From positions 1,054,001 to 1,118,000 of the forward strand of contig JAPWFG010000018.1 in NCBI GenBank assembly GCA_028015205.1: a stretch of DNA of 64,000 nucleotides, in the 5' to 3' direction. Below, piece after piece: positions 49,023 to 59,933 of the stretch (its first letter is position 1; every line of letters starts with the position of its first letter). The position numbers and the translations under genes were made by a program. The DNA comes from Mytilisepta virgata (taxonomy: Eukaryota; Mollusca; Bivalvia; Mytilida; Mytilidae). Under the pieces are notes generated by a model, which was not told the DNA's origin, searched no databases, and saw nothing but the letters and a program-made list of their open reading frames with translations.

Positions 49023-49211
49023 GTTTTGATAGTTTTTAACATAATCTGAAGCGTACAGAATCCACGCAATGTCCGATTTTTTTCCGTTTGAAGAATCCAA
49101 CTTGCGCTGTTTAATATATGACATTGCAATCTTGACTGTGACGTCCGTGCAGCAAATTTTCTCGGAATTTTTGAAAACGGAATTTTCATCAATTTTTAAA
49201 CCATTTCTCAT
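49023..49211 (-). CDS. Putative exon upstream of STAT, possible first coding exon
   Basis: Open from ATG at 49211 for 63 codons to a strong donor (CAAAAC/GTAAGTTT), leaving in phase 0. The protein begins MRNGLKIDENSVF and ends AWILYASDYVKNYQN; I do not recognise it. An in-frame TAA sits just before the ATG, so it is either a first coding exon or an internal exon with a later acceptor (one candidate, AAACAG, lies in phase 0 inside the frame). Joined to the 30-, 36- and 15-bp pieces and to the STAT start exon it stays in frame. Confidence 0.45.
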
Positions 49212-50450
49212 TAAATCTTAACTATTATTGTCAGTATCGTCCTTAAAATTTATTCTTTTACAGCATTCTTCACATTTAATGTCTCATTTGAAACTTTAAA
49301 TAATCAAGAAAGCGCATGAATATACTTGCCAAATGTATAAAGTTTTATGATTTTGCCCTTCTGACCAATCAAATTCTTGTATTTTATCATATGCAAATTA
49401 TTTCAAGTTAATTGATGGATTATCACCAATCAGTTCTATAAATTTGGGGTCGGTGGGAGGATTTTATTTTACATGGACGAAATTCTGTTGTAAACTCATG
49501 TTTTGGCAACACCAAAATACTTGCTATCTACATATCCAGGCCTGGGATAGAGGACTTGTGTTTGATTGGGCTATTCACCAAGTCATTATATTTCAAATGT
49601 ACTATTTTAAAGAATACAATTAAAAACTTTGAGAAATTTCTGAAAATCACATTCTGTTAAAATAAAAAAAAAATATGGGACAGGCTGGTTTTTGAGGTGC
49701 GGGTGGGGATTTTAATCTACCTTTAATTGGCCTCTTAGAAACTGGTTATTTTTTTTTTTAAAAAGAAAAGTTTTATTTCCCTACCAACCCTTCATTTAAA
49801 TAAAATGTTTGCCAAACATAATCATTCTTATTATAGGCTATGGCAGACAATTGCAATAAGGCATGCTTTTGATAACTACCTCATCTTTTTTAATATTTAC
49901 TGTACTAGATGTGACACAAAAGATCAATATGCTATATGGATCAATATGTCTCTCCTGAAATTAAATACTTTTTATCATACAATATAGTCAAAATAAAACT
50001 GAAAATAGAATTTCTCATTTTTCAAAAATCAATTTTTCATTTTATTCTTTGTATGAAGTCAGCTAGTACTTTATATATACCGTACCCCTGTTTTACAATT
50101 GTTACAAAAGAACAAAACAAAGATGTTGAATTTTCCTAAATGAAACATAATTAATAATACATATATATACTCATTACTCATTGCCCTGATTTCGGTTTAG
50201 AACATTAAAACTACAATTTCCCCAGATAAAACTTTGGTAATCAAAACTGTTTCTTGATGAAATCCATGCATCGGTTTAATATTTTAGAATAAGATTCATC
50301 ATACATGTAAACTCATCGTTTAAATAATTCAGTGAATTACAATTGACACAAAATATGGTAAAATCCAAATAAACTAGAATGAATGATTTGAAACTGCATT
50401 AAAAGATTTAGAAATACATGATTAATTGCAAATATTTTTTAAAAATTTAC
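49212..50450. other. Unique AT-rich DNA, nothing recognised
   Basis: Between two exon candidates; short plus-strand frames have no support. Confidence 0.5.
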
Positions 50451-50502
50451 CTCATATTGTTCACCCTTTACAGACCAGAAGCTGCATTGAAATCCCTCTT
50501 GT
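50451..50502 (-). CDS. Putative small exon upstream of STAT
   Basis: Acceptor TTTTTATTCAG, donor TATGAG/GTAAAT, 52 bp. Only one of three frames is open (QEGFQCSFWSVKGEQYE), leaving in phase 0 and entering with a two-base overhang; an alternative AG seven bases in would make it a 45-bp phase-0 exon. It may equally be a non-coding 5' UTR exon of STAT. Confidence 0.4.
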
Positions 50503-51810
50503 CTGAATAAAAACATGTTCTCTCTTCATTTAAAACAATGACACATCTACATGTATTTCTAACCCTTTAAATCTATCTGTATTCATTAAAATTGAGGGAA
50601 AGTAGTTTATCTCAAATTGGATAGGAGTCAATAATAAAATTTAAAAAACCATTAAATTCTATAAATATTCTTAATTTGTTTACTATTCCCACTTGAGCAA
50701 AATAATAGATAAGGAAGGTAATGGTTGATTTAATAATTTTTTTTTATTAAATCAACCATTCCTTACCTAATCCATCATTTTGCTAGAGCTCACTATGTTT
50801 AAAAGACTTTGTCAATGAAATAACTACTAAGTCATGTGTAAGTGGAAGAAAAAGAGATTGGGCCTAACAAAGGAGTTTTTTATGAACAAATGTTGAAGTC
50901 TGATTAGTGGTGTTCTGATGATCGGAATAAGTCAGAAATCAGTTAGATTGGCCCAGCGATGTCGATAATCGATTGGAATTTTGTCAGATTGTTGTTAACA
51001 TTCCCAGAATTTTAGCATATCTATTTCTGGTGTGTTTCCGGTTTGCATTTTACATGTGCAGTCGTATGAAATTCGAAAATGGCAACTAAAATATGAAAAG
51101 TAAACGAAAGATCAAACATGAACAAATAAAGCTCTGCAATGATGTGGGATATATATATACATAAGACATGTACATCTACAGTGTGGCTGAATGCTTAATT
51201 TAATTTTAGAGCAAGTTTTAACCATGCAATTATAACCGATAGTCAGTTGGTTGCTGTAAACCGATAGTAATAGATAATCGGTTGGTAATTTCAACCGATT
51301 ATCCAACACCAAGACTGGTGAATACTGAATGGAAATATGTGACATGTGACTTTAGTACATGTACTTGCTAAATACTTTGACAAACCACAGTTACTTTTAA
51401 CAACTATTTTTTATTCTTTTTTCAAGTTCATGGTAATTTAAACTGAGAATGAGTTTGCACTTTGCATATAGCAAGCTCTATCAGAAATTTATTCTAGTAT
51501 TCATCCAACCTTGGATTTTTTCCTGTTGTGATCACTATACTATGTATATCCATTGATTGACTCTAATACAGGAATGCATGACAATCATATTGGATCTATA
51601 TTGTATCTGGGGTCTAACTGAGGAACCATATAGCTTAAATTTTATATGGAAAAACAAGAAAGGACCATGTGCGTTATAAATGCATCTAACTGGATAAGTT
51701 TGTAACTTAAGTTTGATCATAAAAAATGTAAACAACATTAAACAATGTCCTCATCAAGGTTAAAAGGTTGTATGCTTTTTAGAAATATATAGATGATTTA
51801 AATCTCCCAC
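50503..51810. other. Unique DNA with a hairpin and CCGAT-rich stretch
   Basis: Holds the hairpin at 50698 and a short run of ACCGATAGT/AATCGGTTG motifs at 51235-51300. No gene. Confidence 0.5.
50698..50766. repeat. Hairpin with about 25-bp arms
   Basis: AAGGAAGGTAATGGTTGATT and AATCAACCATTCCTTACC around a T-rich loop. Confidence 0.6.
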
Positions 51811-52032
51811 CTGACTATTCTTCCAAGATTGTGCCTTAAAATCAAACATATTTCTTGATATGTCTGATATATTTTCCATTGTATAGGTTTTAATGTCCAT
51901 TGAATTAGCACATTCTAAGCTTGATTGTCTTTCAATTTTCGGTCTGATCATGCAGTCACTGATCATTGCATATCCACTTTCAGCTGAATTATCGTTTGAA
52001 TTAGCTCTACAAGGTTTCCTTTTCCCACTCAT
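51811..52032 (-). CDS. Putative first coding exon near a TATA-like site
   Basis: ATG at 52032, with an in-frame TAA upstream, opens 74 codons (MSGKRKPCRANSNDN at the start, FDFKAQSWKNSQ at the end) before donor CAG/GTGGGA in phase 0. Polar composition, no recognised domain. A TATA-like run lies about 110 bp upstream. It could be the first exon of the transcript that reads into the smaller exons and STAT, or of a separate unknown gene. Confidence 0.4.
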
Positions 52033-52140
52033 TATTGTCAAAATTTAAATGCAATATGCAAGGAAAACTGTCTCGATTACAAGTGCTGGAAGAGATCCGT
52101 CACTTAAGTGTCTTTAGTCGCTAGCGTCCGATATCAAGGC

Positions 52141-52154
52141 CAATATATATATAC
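52141..52154 (-). promoter_or_regulatory. TATA-like element
   Basis: GTATATATATATTG on the minus strand, about 110 bp upstream of the ATG at 52032 and followed by non-repetitive sequence. Position fits a core promoter for the exon at 51811-52032, but such runs are common in AT-rich DNA. Confidence 0.25.
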
Positions 52155-52983
52155 AATCCTATTCCTTGACCCAGAAATATAATTTATGCCATGAAGTAAC
52201 AATATCAATTATTATATTATCCTAAAAGACAAAGTAGTAATAATGTCACCCAATTCTTGCTGAAATCATAAAAAATACCCTGTACCCAACATATGGTCGA
52301 CAGGTTTAACCCTTGTAAAAAAACTTCCTGCTATTTCAGGGAAAACCTTGATACTGGATGAGCTATGCTTGTCATAGTATGAATATGGCAGTATTTTTAT
52401 TATATTTTAAAAATAAAAAGAGCTCCAACTTCGTAGATTCTGTTTCAGTGTGAGGTGGATATTTTTGTTTGTACTTTTGATAAAATTGCGCATTTTCGGA
52501 AGACCTGGTCTTAAAGTTTATTCTAACGCCTGTTATGTTGTCATGTGCTTTCAAACTGTCACCGGATACACTTACGTTAGAATGCTCTTTCTCAAAATCA
52601 GAAAGCTTTTCCTAGATCGTGCTTTTCTTGGAAAATGTCGGAAAAGGGGATTTCCAAGTTTTGTTTTGAAACGAGTGGTTTAAAGACAAGATTTTTTATT
52701 GGCCTTATACTTATCCATAAACCAATCAAAATGTAGTTAATAGAATCAAAAGTGAAACCACGTGTAGTTCTCCGAAGTGTAAACAAACAAATTTTCGACG
52801 AAATTCAGTGTTATATTTAAATAAACAAGAATCAAAATAAGAATGAAATCTACATCTACATCTTACGACGATCTATCAGCACATTGATGAAATGTAGTGG
52901 TCCGTAATCTGTTCTGATTATTTTGAGGACAAAAGAGGGATTTCCCAACCCTAATTGCAATTCATTAAAGAATAGTGATTGCC
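52155..52983. other. Possible promoter-proximal unique DNA
   Basis: Non-repetitive 0.8 kb upstream of the putative first exon at 51811. Frames on both strands here overlap each other and lack splice support. Confidence 0.4.
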
Positions 52984-53083
52984 TCATGAATGAATAGTAT
53001 AGTAATCCGTCCTTGTTTTTTTGTTTTTTTTTGTTTTTTTTGTTTTGTTTTGTTTTGTTTTTTTTTTTTTGGGGGGGGGGGGC
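52984..53083. repeat. Poly-T/poly-G low-complexity tract
   Basis: Runs of T broken by G, then ten or more G. Directly upstream of the truncated LINE. Confidence 0.8.
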
Positions 53084-53189
53084 ATATGTTTTTATTTATG
53101 CTTTATTCCAGATTCCTTTGGAAAAAAAATTAATTCGATTCATATAAAAAAATCCATAGCTTTGATGTGAAAAATTGTTTGATTCAGTT

Positions 53190-53636
53190 CAACACGCCGC
53201 AGGCGATTCTTATCTCTTCATATATGTAAAATTGTTCCATTAGGGAGGTTGAGGACGAAGAACATTTTCTAACCAGGTGTGAAAAGTATACTAATGTGAG
53301 GAAAAAACTATTTAAATTTATATCATCAAAAGTCCCCCCTCCCCCCTTCACAAATTTATCAGATATAGACAAAAGTTATATTATATTCTCAATTGTGAAG
53401 ATCCTGATATATTAAACTCTGTTGGCAAATTTTTACATGTTAATATGCCATGAGTCTTTATATTTTATATAATCATGGTTTATTTATCGAATGTTTTCTG
53501 TAATGTAACTGCAGTTGTCTAATTTCATGTCAATCAAGTAACTTCTTCCCTTTCAATGTTTTTATTTGTTATACTGTTACTTATTGCCCCATTGAGGGCC
53601 CTTAATTGGTTAATAAACATTATCTTATCCTATATG
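53190..53636 (+). pseudogene. 5'-truncated LINE 3' end (C-terminal zinc-binding fragment)
   Basis: Plus-strand translation from about 53226 gives EVEDEEHFLTRCEKYTNVRK, the H-x-C half of the zinc-binding tail found after the reverse transcriptase in many molluscan non-LTR elements. One frameshift near 53390 separates the last residues. Tail GGTTAATAAACATTATCTTA is typical of such LINEs. No active function. Confidence 0.7.
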
Positions 53637-53889
53637 ACAAGAACATTGTCCGAGTTAATTTTAGTTTTTTTTTGTTATAGAATGATGATAATAGATTAAA
53701 AATTACAAATAGAACAATTTTGCACGCAAGTAAGAAATTTCAATTTATATGAATAAGAACATTATTTTCGATTAAATTTCTTTTATTAGTTCATATCTTT
53801 CTAATACTTTTTAGTAAATAAAATGGTTACATAATCATGATAATAATAACAAAAATTATTGCAAAATGGATAAATATGAGTTACATTTT

Positions 53890-54165
53890 TTGTTGTTGCT
53901 TTCTTATAAAACGCCGGTTACACACCACGGCATGCAGTTACAAAATCTCTTTGAGGCTTTCTTATAAATATGATAAAATGATTACTTAATTATAAGACAC
54001 AATACAATTTGAGGCTTCTCTACAAAATGGTTACATGCCATGCAGTTAAAATCTTTTTGAGGGTTTCTTATAAAATGGTTATACATACCAGTTACAAATC
54101 TGTTTGGGTTTTTCTTATAAATCGGTTAGTACACACCAGTTACAAATCTTTCTGCATGAGTCTAT
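53890..54165 (-). repeat. Decayed satellite copies in reverse orientation
   Basis: Read on minus the stretch repeats TTTATAAGAAAGCCTCAAAG and TTTGTAACTG..GTAACC, the blocks of the 41-bp satellite at 54430, but longer (about 55-65 bp) and diverged. Orientation is opposite to the main array. Confidence 0.6.
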
Positions 54166-54429
54166 CTAATAAATCGGTTGCCTAGACCAACATATAACGC
54201 TGAATTCCGGTAGTATCTTATGATTTCCTTTAAATATATAACATGTATAACGTCCGAAATCCGGTATTCTTGTTAATATTTGGTCATCTTTTATGTGGGA
54301 GGTAAGAAAATGAAGTACATTGACTTTATCCCCAGATCTAATTGCCACACTCCTATTCGGATCTACGATTATTACATCCCATGTGACAGAAAGGCCAACA
54401 ATGGACAACTTGATTGCTCATTACCAAAA
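54166..54429. other. Unique spacer between opposite satellite blocks
   Basis: Carries an 80-codon minus frame (54408-54166; SVAIRSGDKVNVLHFL) that vaguely resembles beta-propeller repeats of molluscan TRIM-like proteins. Too weak to call a gene. Confidence 0.25.
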
Positions 54430-56368
54430 TATTGCAACTGATATGTAACCTATAAGAAAGTCCCGAATAGATTTGTAACTGATATGTAACCTATAAGAAA
54501 GTCCCGAATAGATATGTAACTGATATGTAACCTATAAGAAAGTCCCGAATAGATTTGTAACTGATATGTAACCTATAAGAAAGTCCCGAATAGATTTGTA
54601 ACTGATATGTGACCGATAAGAAAGTCCCGAAAAGATTTGTAACTGATATGTGACCTATAAGAAAGTCCCGAATAGATTTGTAACTGATATGTAACCTATA
54701 AGAAAGTCCCGAATAGATTTGTAACTGATATGTAACCTATAAGAAAGTCCCGAATAGATATGTAACTGATATGTAACCTATAAGAAAGTCCCGAATAGAT
54801 ATGTAACTGATATGTAACCTATAAGAAAGTCCCGAATAGATTTGTAACTGATATGTAACCTATAAGAAAGTCCCGAATAGATTTGTAACTGATATGTGAC
54901 CGATAAGAAAGTCCCGAAAAGATTTGTAACTGATATGTGACCTATAAGAAAGTCCCGAATAGATTTGTAACTGATATGTAACCTATAAGAAAGTCCCGAA
55001 TAGATTTGTAACTGATATGTAACCTATAAGAAAGTCCCGAATAGATTTGTAACTGATATGTAACCTATAAGAAAGTCCCGAATAGATTTGTAACTGATAT
55101 GTGACCGATAAGAAAGTCCCGAAAAGATTTGTAACTGATATGTGACCTATAAGAAAGTCCCGAATAGATTTGTAACTGATATGTAACCTATAAGAAAGTC
55201 CCGAATAGATTTGTAACTGATATGTAACCTATAAGAAAGTCCCGAATAGATTTGTAACTGATATGTGACCTATAAGAAAGTCCCGAATAGATTTGTAACT
55301 GATATGTGACCTATAAGAAAGTCCCGAATAGATTTGTAACTGATATGTGACCTATAAGAAAGTCCCGAATAGATTTGTAACTGATATGTAACCTATAAGA
55401 AATAGATTTGTAACTGATATGTGACCTATAAGAAAGTCCCGAATAGATTTGTAACTGATATGTGACCTATAAGAAAGTCCCGAATAGATTTGTAACTGAT
55501 ATGTAACCTATAGGAAAGTCCCGAATAGATTTGTAACTGATATGTAACCTATAAGAAAGTCCCGAATAGATATGTAACTGATATGTAACCTATAAGAAAG
55601 TCCCGAATAGATTTGTAACTGATATGTAACCTATAAGAAAGTCCCGAATAGATTTGTAACTGATATGTAACCTATAAGAAAGTCCCGAATAGATTTGTAA
55701 CTGATATGTGACCGATAAGAAAGTCCCGAAAAGATTTGTAACTGATATGTGACCTATAAGAAAGTCCCGAATAGATTTGTAACTGATATGTAACCTATAA
55801 GAAAGTCCCGAATAGATTTGTAACTGATATGTAACCTATAAGAAAGTCCCGAATAGATTTGTAACTGATATGTGACCTATAAGAAAGTCCCGAATAGATT
55901 TGTAACTGATATGTGACCTATAAGAAAGTCCCGAATAGATTTGTAACTGATATGTGACCTATAAGAAAGTCCCGAATAGATTTGTAACTGATATGTAACC
56001 TATAGGAAAGTCCCGAATAGATTTGTAACTGATATGTAACCTATAAGAAAGTCCCGAATAGATTTGTAACTGATATGTAACCTATAAGAAAGTCCCGAAT
56101 AGATTTGTAACTGATATGTAACCTATAAGAAAGTCCCGAATAGATTTGTAACTGATATGTGACCTATAAGAAAGTCCAGAATAGATTTGTAACTGATATG
56201 TAACCTATAAGAAAGTCCAGAATAGATTTGTAACTGATATGTAACCTATAAGAAAGTCCCGAATAGATTTGTAACTGATATGTGACCTATAAGAAAGTCC
56301 CGAATAGATTTGTAACTGATATGTAACCTATAAGAAAATCCCGAATAGATTTGTAACTGATATGTAAA
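54430..56368 (+). repeat. 41-bp satellite array, about 47 copies
   Basis: Monomer TTTGTAACTGATATGTAACC + TATAAGAAAGTCCCGAATAGA, period 41. Very uniform; variants (ATATGTAAC, GTGACC, GTGACCGATAAG with CGAAAAG) recur as blocks, so part of the array grew by multi-unit duplication. One copy (about 55397) lacks the GTCCCGA block. Confidence 0.95.
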
Positions 56369-56640
56369 TTTTTATAAAATAGACAAAAAAAAATGTAACC
56401 GATATGTAACCTTTTCATAAAATATCCCCAGAAAGATTTTTAACTGGTATACATGTAACCATTTTATAAGAAATTCTCAAAACGATTTGTAACTGGTATG
56501 TCACGAACTCAAAAATATATGTAACCATTTCAAAAGAAACCTTTCAGATTTTGACATGGCTTGTGCTTAATCTGCATAAATTCCTTTTTTTGGCAATATA
56601 TTGTCACAATTTTGTAACTGGTTACAAAACAAGTATATTA
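56369..56640 (+). repeat. Decayed satellite copies, forward orientation
   Basis: ATGTAACCGATATGTAACCT, GATTTTTAACTGGTATAC, ATAAGAAATTCTC and similar blocks, spaced 50-60 bp; degraded relatives of the 41-bp unit. Confidence 0.6.
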
Positions 56641-56869
56641 AAATGGACTTGGACTAACTTAGTTTCTTGCCATATATGGTTTTTCTCAATCACTCAAGAA
56701 AACGACATATGATTACGTGCATTTTCTGCTATTTTCTTCTGTTTCCATGGTAAATGGATCGATAACCATTACCATGCAGCCTTAATATGGTGTTGGAATA
56801 CTGTTCTAAACTTGCATTAAGTCAGAAATTTGGATGCACGAAGTGTTTTTTTTTTTTTTTGCGCAATTT

Positions 56870-57202
56870 AATTTCAAGTTTTATACCTTTAGTATAAAAC
56901 CAAATTGCGTATGATCTTTCCGATTATGATGTTAGTTTTTCTCTAGAATTCTCGTTTTGTAACAAGATTTTTCCGTCGTGGTGGCCATTTCTTATTCATG
57001 TTATTTTCAATCTATTTCTTTTACAGTCTGTAATAAGAGAAAATTTATCATTCATACACGGAAAGATGTAGGATAAGGGACTTCTATCCTCGAGAACACA
57101 TTTTTATAGTCAGACACTCGGCAAGCCTCGTGTTTCAGTGACCCCTCGGGTGGAATTCCCATATCCTACATCTCTCTATATGAATGATTGTTATAGTCTT
57201 AT
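56870..57202 (+). mobile_element. Foldback element copy, left part
   Basis: Matches 58485-58770: GTATGATCTTTCC..TGATGTTAGTTTTTCT, then a hairpin 57057-57180 with arms GGAAAGATGTAGGATAAGGG and CATATCCTACATCTCTCT. Interrupted on the right by the LINE. Confidence 0.7.
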
Positions 57203-58062
57203 ATCACGTAAATTTAGATTTTTTGATTAGAGAAAAGCCTGAATTAGAACCTAGATACATGCTATTTTTACCCGTTAAAGTACAGTTAAAATTTGCAAAG
57301 TTTCTCTTGGGGGTTGGAAAGGGTGCAGTTAATTTGGCAGTTTTGTCTGAACTGGGTTTGATGCCTATTGCTGTTGATGCGCTAAAATTATCTGTTGGAT
57401 ACTGGAATGATTTAGTTAATGTCAAAGATGATAGCTTAATACACTGTGCTTACAAAGATAATTTAAAATTGAATAATAGTTATGCTTCAAAACTTAAGCA
57501 AGTTTTTACAAAATCTGGCTTTCAGCATATTTGGGAAAATCAAAATACATTTTCTAAAAGTAGGCTTATATTTGCAATGAATAAGAAATTTTGTAGTAGT
57601 TTTATAAATTACTGGAGAAAAAATATATTTTGTGATAGCAATAACATGAACGGCAATAAGTTAAGAACATATAGGGAAATAAAAAATGAATACTCATTGG
57701 AAGGTTATTTACTAACAGGATTAGATAAAAAATTAATATCAAATTTTACTAAAATTAGAGTAAGCAACAGTAAATTATTTATTGAAAAGGGCCGTCACCT
57801 AAATATTAAACTTGAAGATAAATTGTGTCCTCTTTGTAAAACGGAAACACAGGATGAATTTCATTTCACACTCAAGTGCCCACAATTGTCTGATTCTAGA
57901 AATGGTTTTTTCTCTGAGCTGAGCCAAATTGTACCGTCTTTTTGTAGCATGTCAGACTGGGATAAATTCAAATTCATTTTCAGCTCTAATGACTATGATA
58001 TAAATAAAATGTGTATTCAAGGTATTAATAATATGTATGAAAAGAGATTAAATTATAATTGA
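57184..58062 (+). CDS. C-terminal part of a non-LTR retrotransposon reverse transcriptase (5'-truncated)
   Basis: A 292-codon frame. The ATG at 57184 belongs to the flanking foldback element; the LINE seems to start near 57203. Residues about 150-185 include KLRTYREIKNEYSLEGYL, and about 215-232 the zinc-binding tail CPLCKTETQDEFHFTLKC (C-x2-C, then H and C), usual at the end of molluscan LINE ORF2. Reverse transcriptase palm and endonuclease are missing, so it cannot be active alone. The 3' region ends with AATAAA at 58295. Confidence 0.75.
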   Translation: MIVIVLYHVNLDFLIREKPELEPRYMLFLPVKVQLKFAKFLLGVGKGAVNLAVLSELGLMPIAVDALKLSVGYWNDLVNVKDDSLIHCAYKDNLKLNNSYASKLKQVFTKSGFQHIWENQNTFSKSRLIFAMNKKFCSSFINYWRKNIFCDSNNMNGNKLRTYREIKNEYSLEGYLLTGLDKKLISNFTKIRVSNSKLFIEKGRHLNIKLEDKLCPLCKTETQDEFHFTLKCPQLSDSRNGFFSELSQIVPSFCSMSDWDKFKFIFSSNDYDINKMCIQGINNMYEKRLNYN

Positions 58063-58312
58063 TTGTGTGTTATGTATGTGTTATAAAACAAACATAATTT
58101 ATGTATTTGATCTTGTCATATTACTACTTGGTTAATCCTCAGTCGTGGTGTCATAATTTTTGTGCGGATATTCATTCATTGTAGATATATTTTTTAACAT
58201 ATATTAACTTCATCTACTACATTTTGTATATTCTGTGTTGTTCATCTTTGTTTTGTTAAATTGTTGATGACAGTCCTTTATTGGACTTTATATCAATAAA
58301 GTATTTGATTCG
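57203..58312 (+). mobile_element. 5'-truncated LINE
   Basis: Truncated ORF2 tail plus 250-bp 3' UTR ending CAATAAAGTATTTGATTCGT. It interrupts a copy of the foldback element at 56870. No clear target duplication or poly-A tail. Confidence 0.65.
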
Positions 58313-58479
58313 TAACACAAAACGTAAAGTCACATTACATTTCGTCGACGTCATAATGTCATAACGTCAAATAAACCTACATCAACCTTCCCGGATTTGA
58401 ACAAAAAAATTTCAAAAAGAAATTGCTTATAAAAAGAAAACTAAATACACGATTCTCATTTAGAATTTAATTTCAATTA

Positions 58480-59230
58480 TTATATTTTTAGTATAAACAT
58501 ATGATCTTTCTACTATGATGTTAGTTTTTCTATAGAATCCCTCGTATTGTAGCAATAAGGTTCCCATCATGGCGGCCATTACGGTCTGTAATGAGAAAAA
58601 ACTTATCATTCTTACAGAAAGATGTAGGATACGGGAATTCCACCCTCGGGGTCACATTTTTTATTGTCAGACACTCAGCAAGTCTTGTGTCTGACAGAAA
58701 AATGTGACCTCTCGGATGGAGCTCCCCTATCCTACATCTCTCTGTATGAAAGATGTTATAATGAATAGTCTTTGAAAAATGGAAAATTATGCGTGGAGAG
58801 TCTTGGAAGAGTCTTCAGAATTGTTCAACAAAAAATTATGTGATTCCTTAATATAACAGTAATATTCAGCTGCTGAAGAAGTTTTTTTTCACCGGTTGTT
58901 TTTAATTGTTTATGTATTATATATTGTTGGTACATCATTGTGTAGCCGAGTTGTGTATATTTGGAATGGTGTCAAAATTGGGAACTTTGCTTGAATCAGT
59001 CTGCAACAAAAACTTTATCATGCTTTAGCCCTTTTCTGCTAATTTAGCTAATTTTTCTTGGTGGAAGTGAAAATTGCCAGACTATTATTATTGACGAGAA
59101 TTAAAAGAATGAAATTCGTATGCCAGTCTTACTAAATTTTTTAATAAGCATTGGTCTCTAAAAAAACCATATAGCCTTTCGTTGTTAACTTGTATAGTAA
59201 GGCATTGCTATCCATTTTAATTGTCAATAG
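58480..59230 (+). mobile_element. Foldback element, intact-looking copy
   Basis: Left flank like 56880-57050; hairpin 58616-58750 (GAAAGATGTAGGATACGGGA / CCTATCCTACATCTCTCTG) with internal TGTCAGACACTC..TGTCTGACAG; right part like the reverse complement of 5065-5600. Three copies in the window define the unit. Confidence 0.75.
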
Positions 59231-59345
59231 AATCCTTGGGCGAACTGTTCTTGACACGGGAACAGTGTTCTAGGGTCAAGATATCACCCTAACGACACGA
59301 ACACCTACACGAGAACACTGTTCGCTGGACAAAATTTCACAACAA
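59225..59345. repeat. Imperfect inverted repeat
   Basis: GGGCGAACTGTTCTTG..GGAACAGTGTTCT and GAGAACACTGTTCGCTGG pair in more than one way. Possibly a small MITE. Confidence 0.35.
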
Positions 59346-59359
59346 CCATTTAGGTGTGT

Positions 59360-59515
59360 GACTAAACATCGAATTCGAGTTACAGTTAAAGAGTTAGAGA
59401 TCGAGTTGAAGTTCAAGTGAACTCGAGATATTAATTTCTAATGTCATTTATCGAGTTAAATTTCGAGTTAGAGTTACTGTTCGAGTTAAAGTTCGAGTTA
59501 AGATAAAGGCACTAA
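59360..59515. repeat. Short CGAGTTAAAGTT-type repeats
   Basis: CGAGTTA.AGTT and variants occur about eight times with irregular spacing. Confidence 0.6.
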
Positions 59516-59746
59516 TTGTTACTGGTACACATTTTTTGTACAAATAGTGATGCCGATATTCGTACAAACCTTTTTTTTCTAATACGGAAATCAGTGACGA
59601 ATTGGAAGTGTTGTTCAACAGACATTTTATTCACAGTTCACATGATGAAATCCTGCTACATTTTTGTGTACGTGGGCCTTTAGAGTGCTTATCTTCTTAT
59701 AATTTCAGATTTTTTATTTTTTAATAAAATGTCAATGAGCAAATAA
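59516..59746. other. Nothing recognised before the DIRS-order element
   Basis: AT-rich flank directly left of the terminal repeat. Confidence 0.5.
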
Positions 59747-59901
59747 TTATAATTTCCAACGGTTCGATAGTATAGTGGGAAATTATTGTAATAACGGTAC
59801 TAGTGAATACTATTGATACGGGTACTTCGTATGTACACGTATATATACATATCACGTGATATTGATATTTAGCGGGAATATTTTCCCGTGTTGGTCACTT
59901 C
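59747..59901 (+). repeat. Left terminal direct repeat of the DIRS-order element
   Basis: Matches 63846-64000 at an offset of 4,099 bp. Differences: T/C at TATAG(T/C)GGG, T/C at AAAT(T/C)ATTG and T/C in GTATG(T/C)ACACG. Continues beyond in the left copy; the right copy is cut. Confidence 0.9.
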
Positions 59902-59933
59902 TAGCCAAGCATCAGACTGGACAACAGTGAAAT

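Noticed and set aside
52372..52786. Overlapping frames on both strands near 52.5 kb as a gene
   Set aside because: Frames overlap each other, use no clear splice sites and show no family signature.
54166..54408. An 80-codon minus frame as a beta-propeller gene fragment
   Set aside because: Resemblance is only by general feel, single short frame, no second repeat or splice site. Left as unassigned spacer.
57184..58062. A host gene of 292 codons
   Set aside because: The C-terminal zinc-binding motif, 3' UTR and truncation identify it as a LINE end, with the ATG supplied by flanking repeat.
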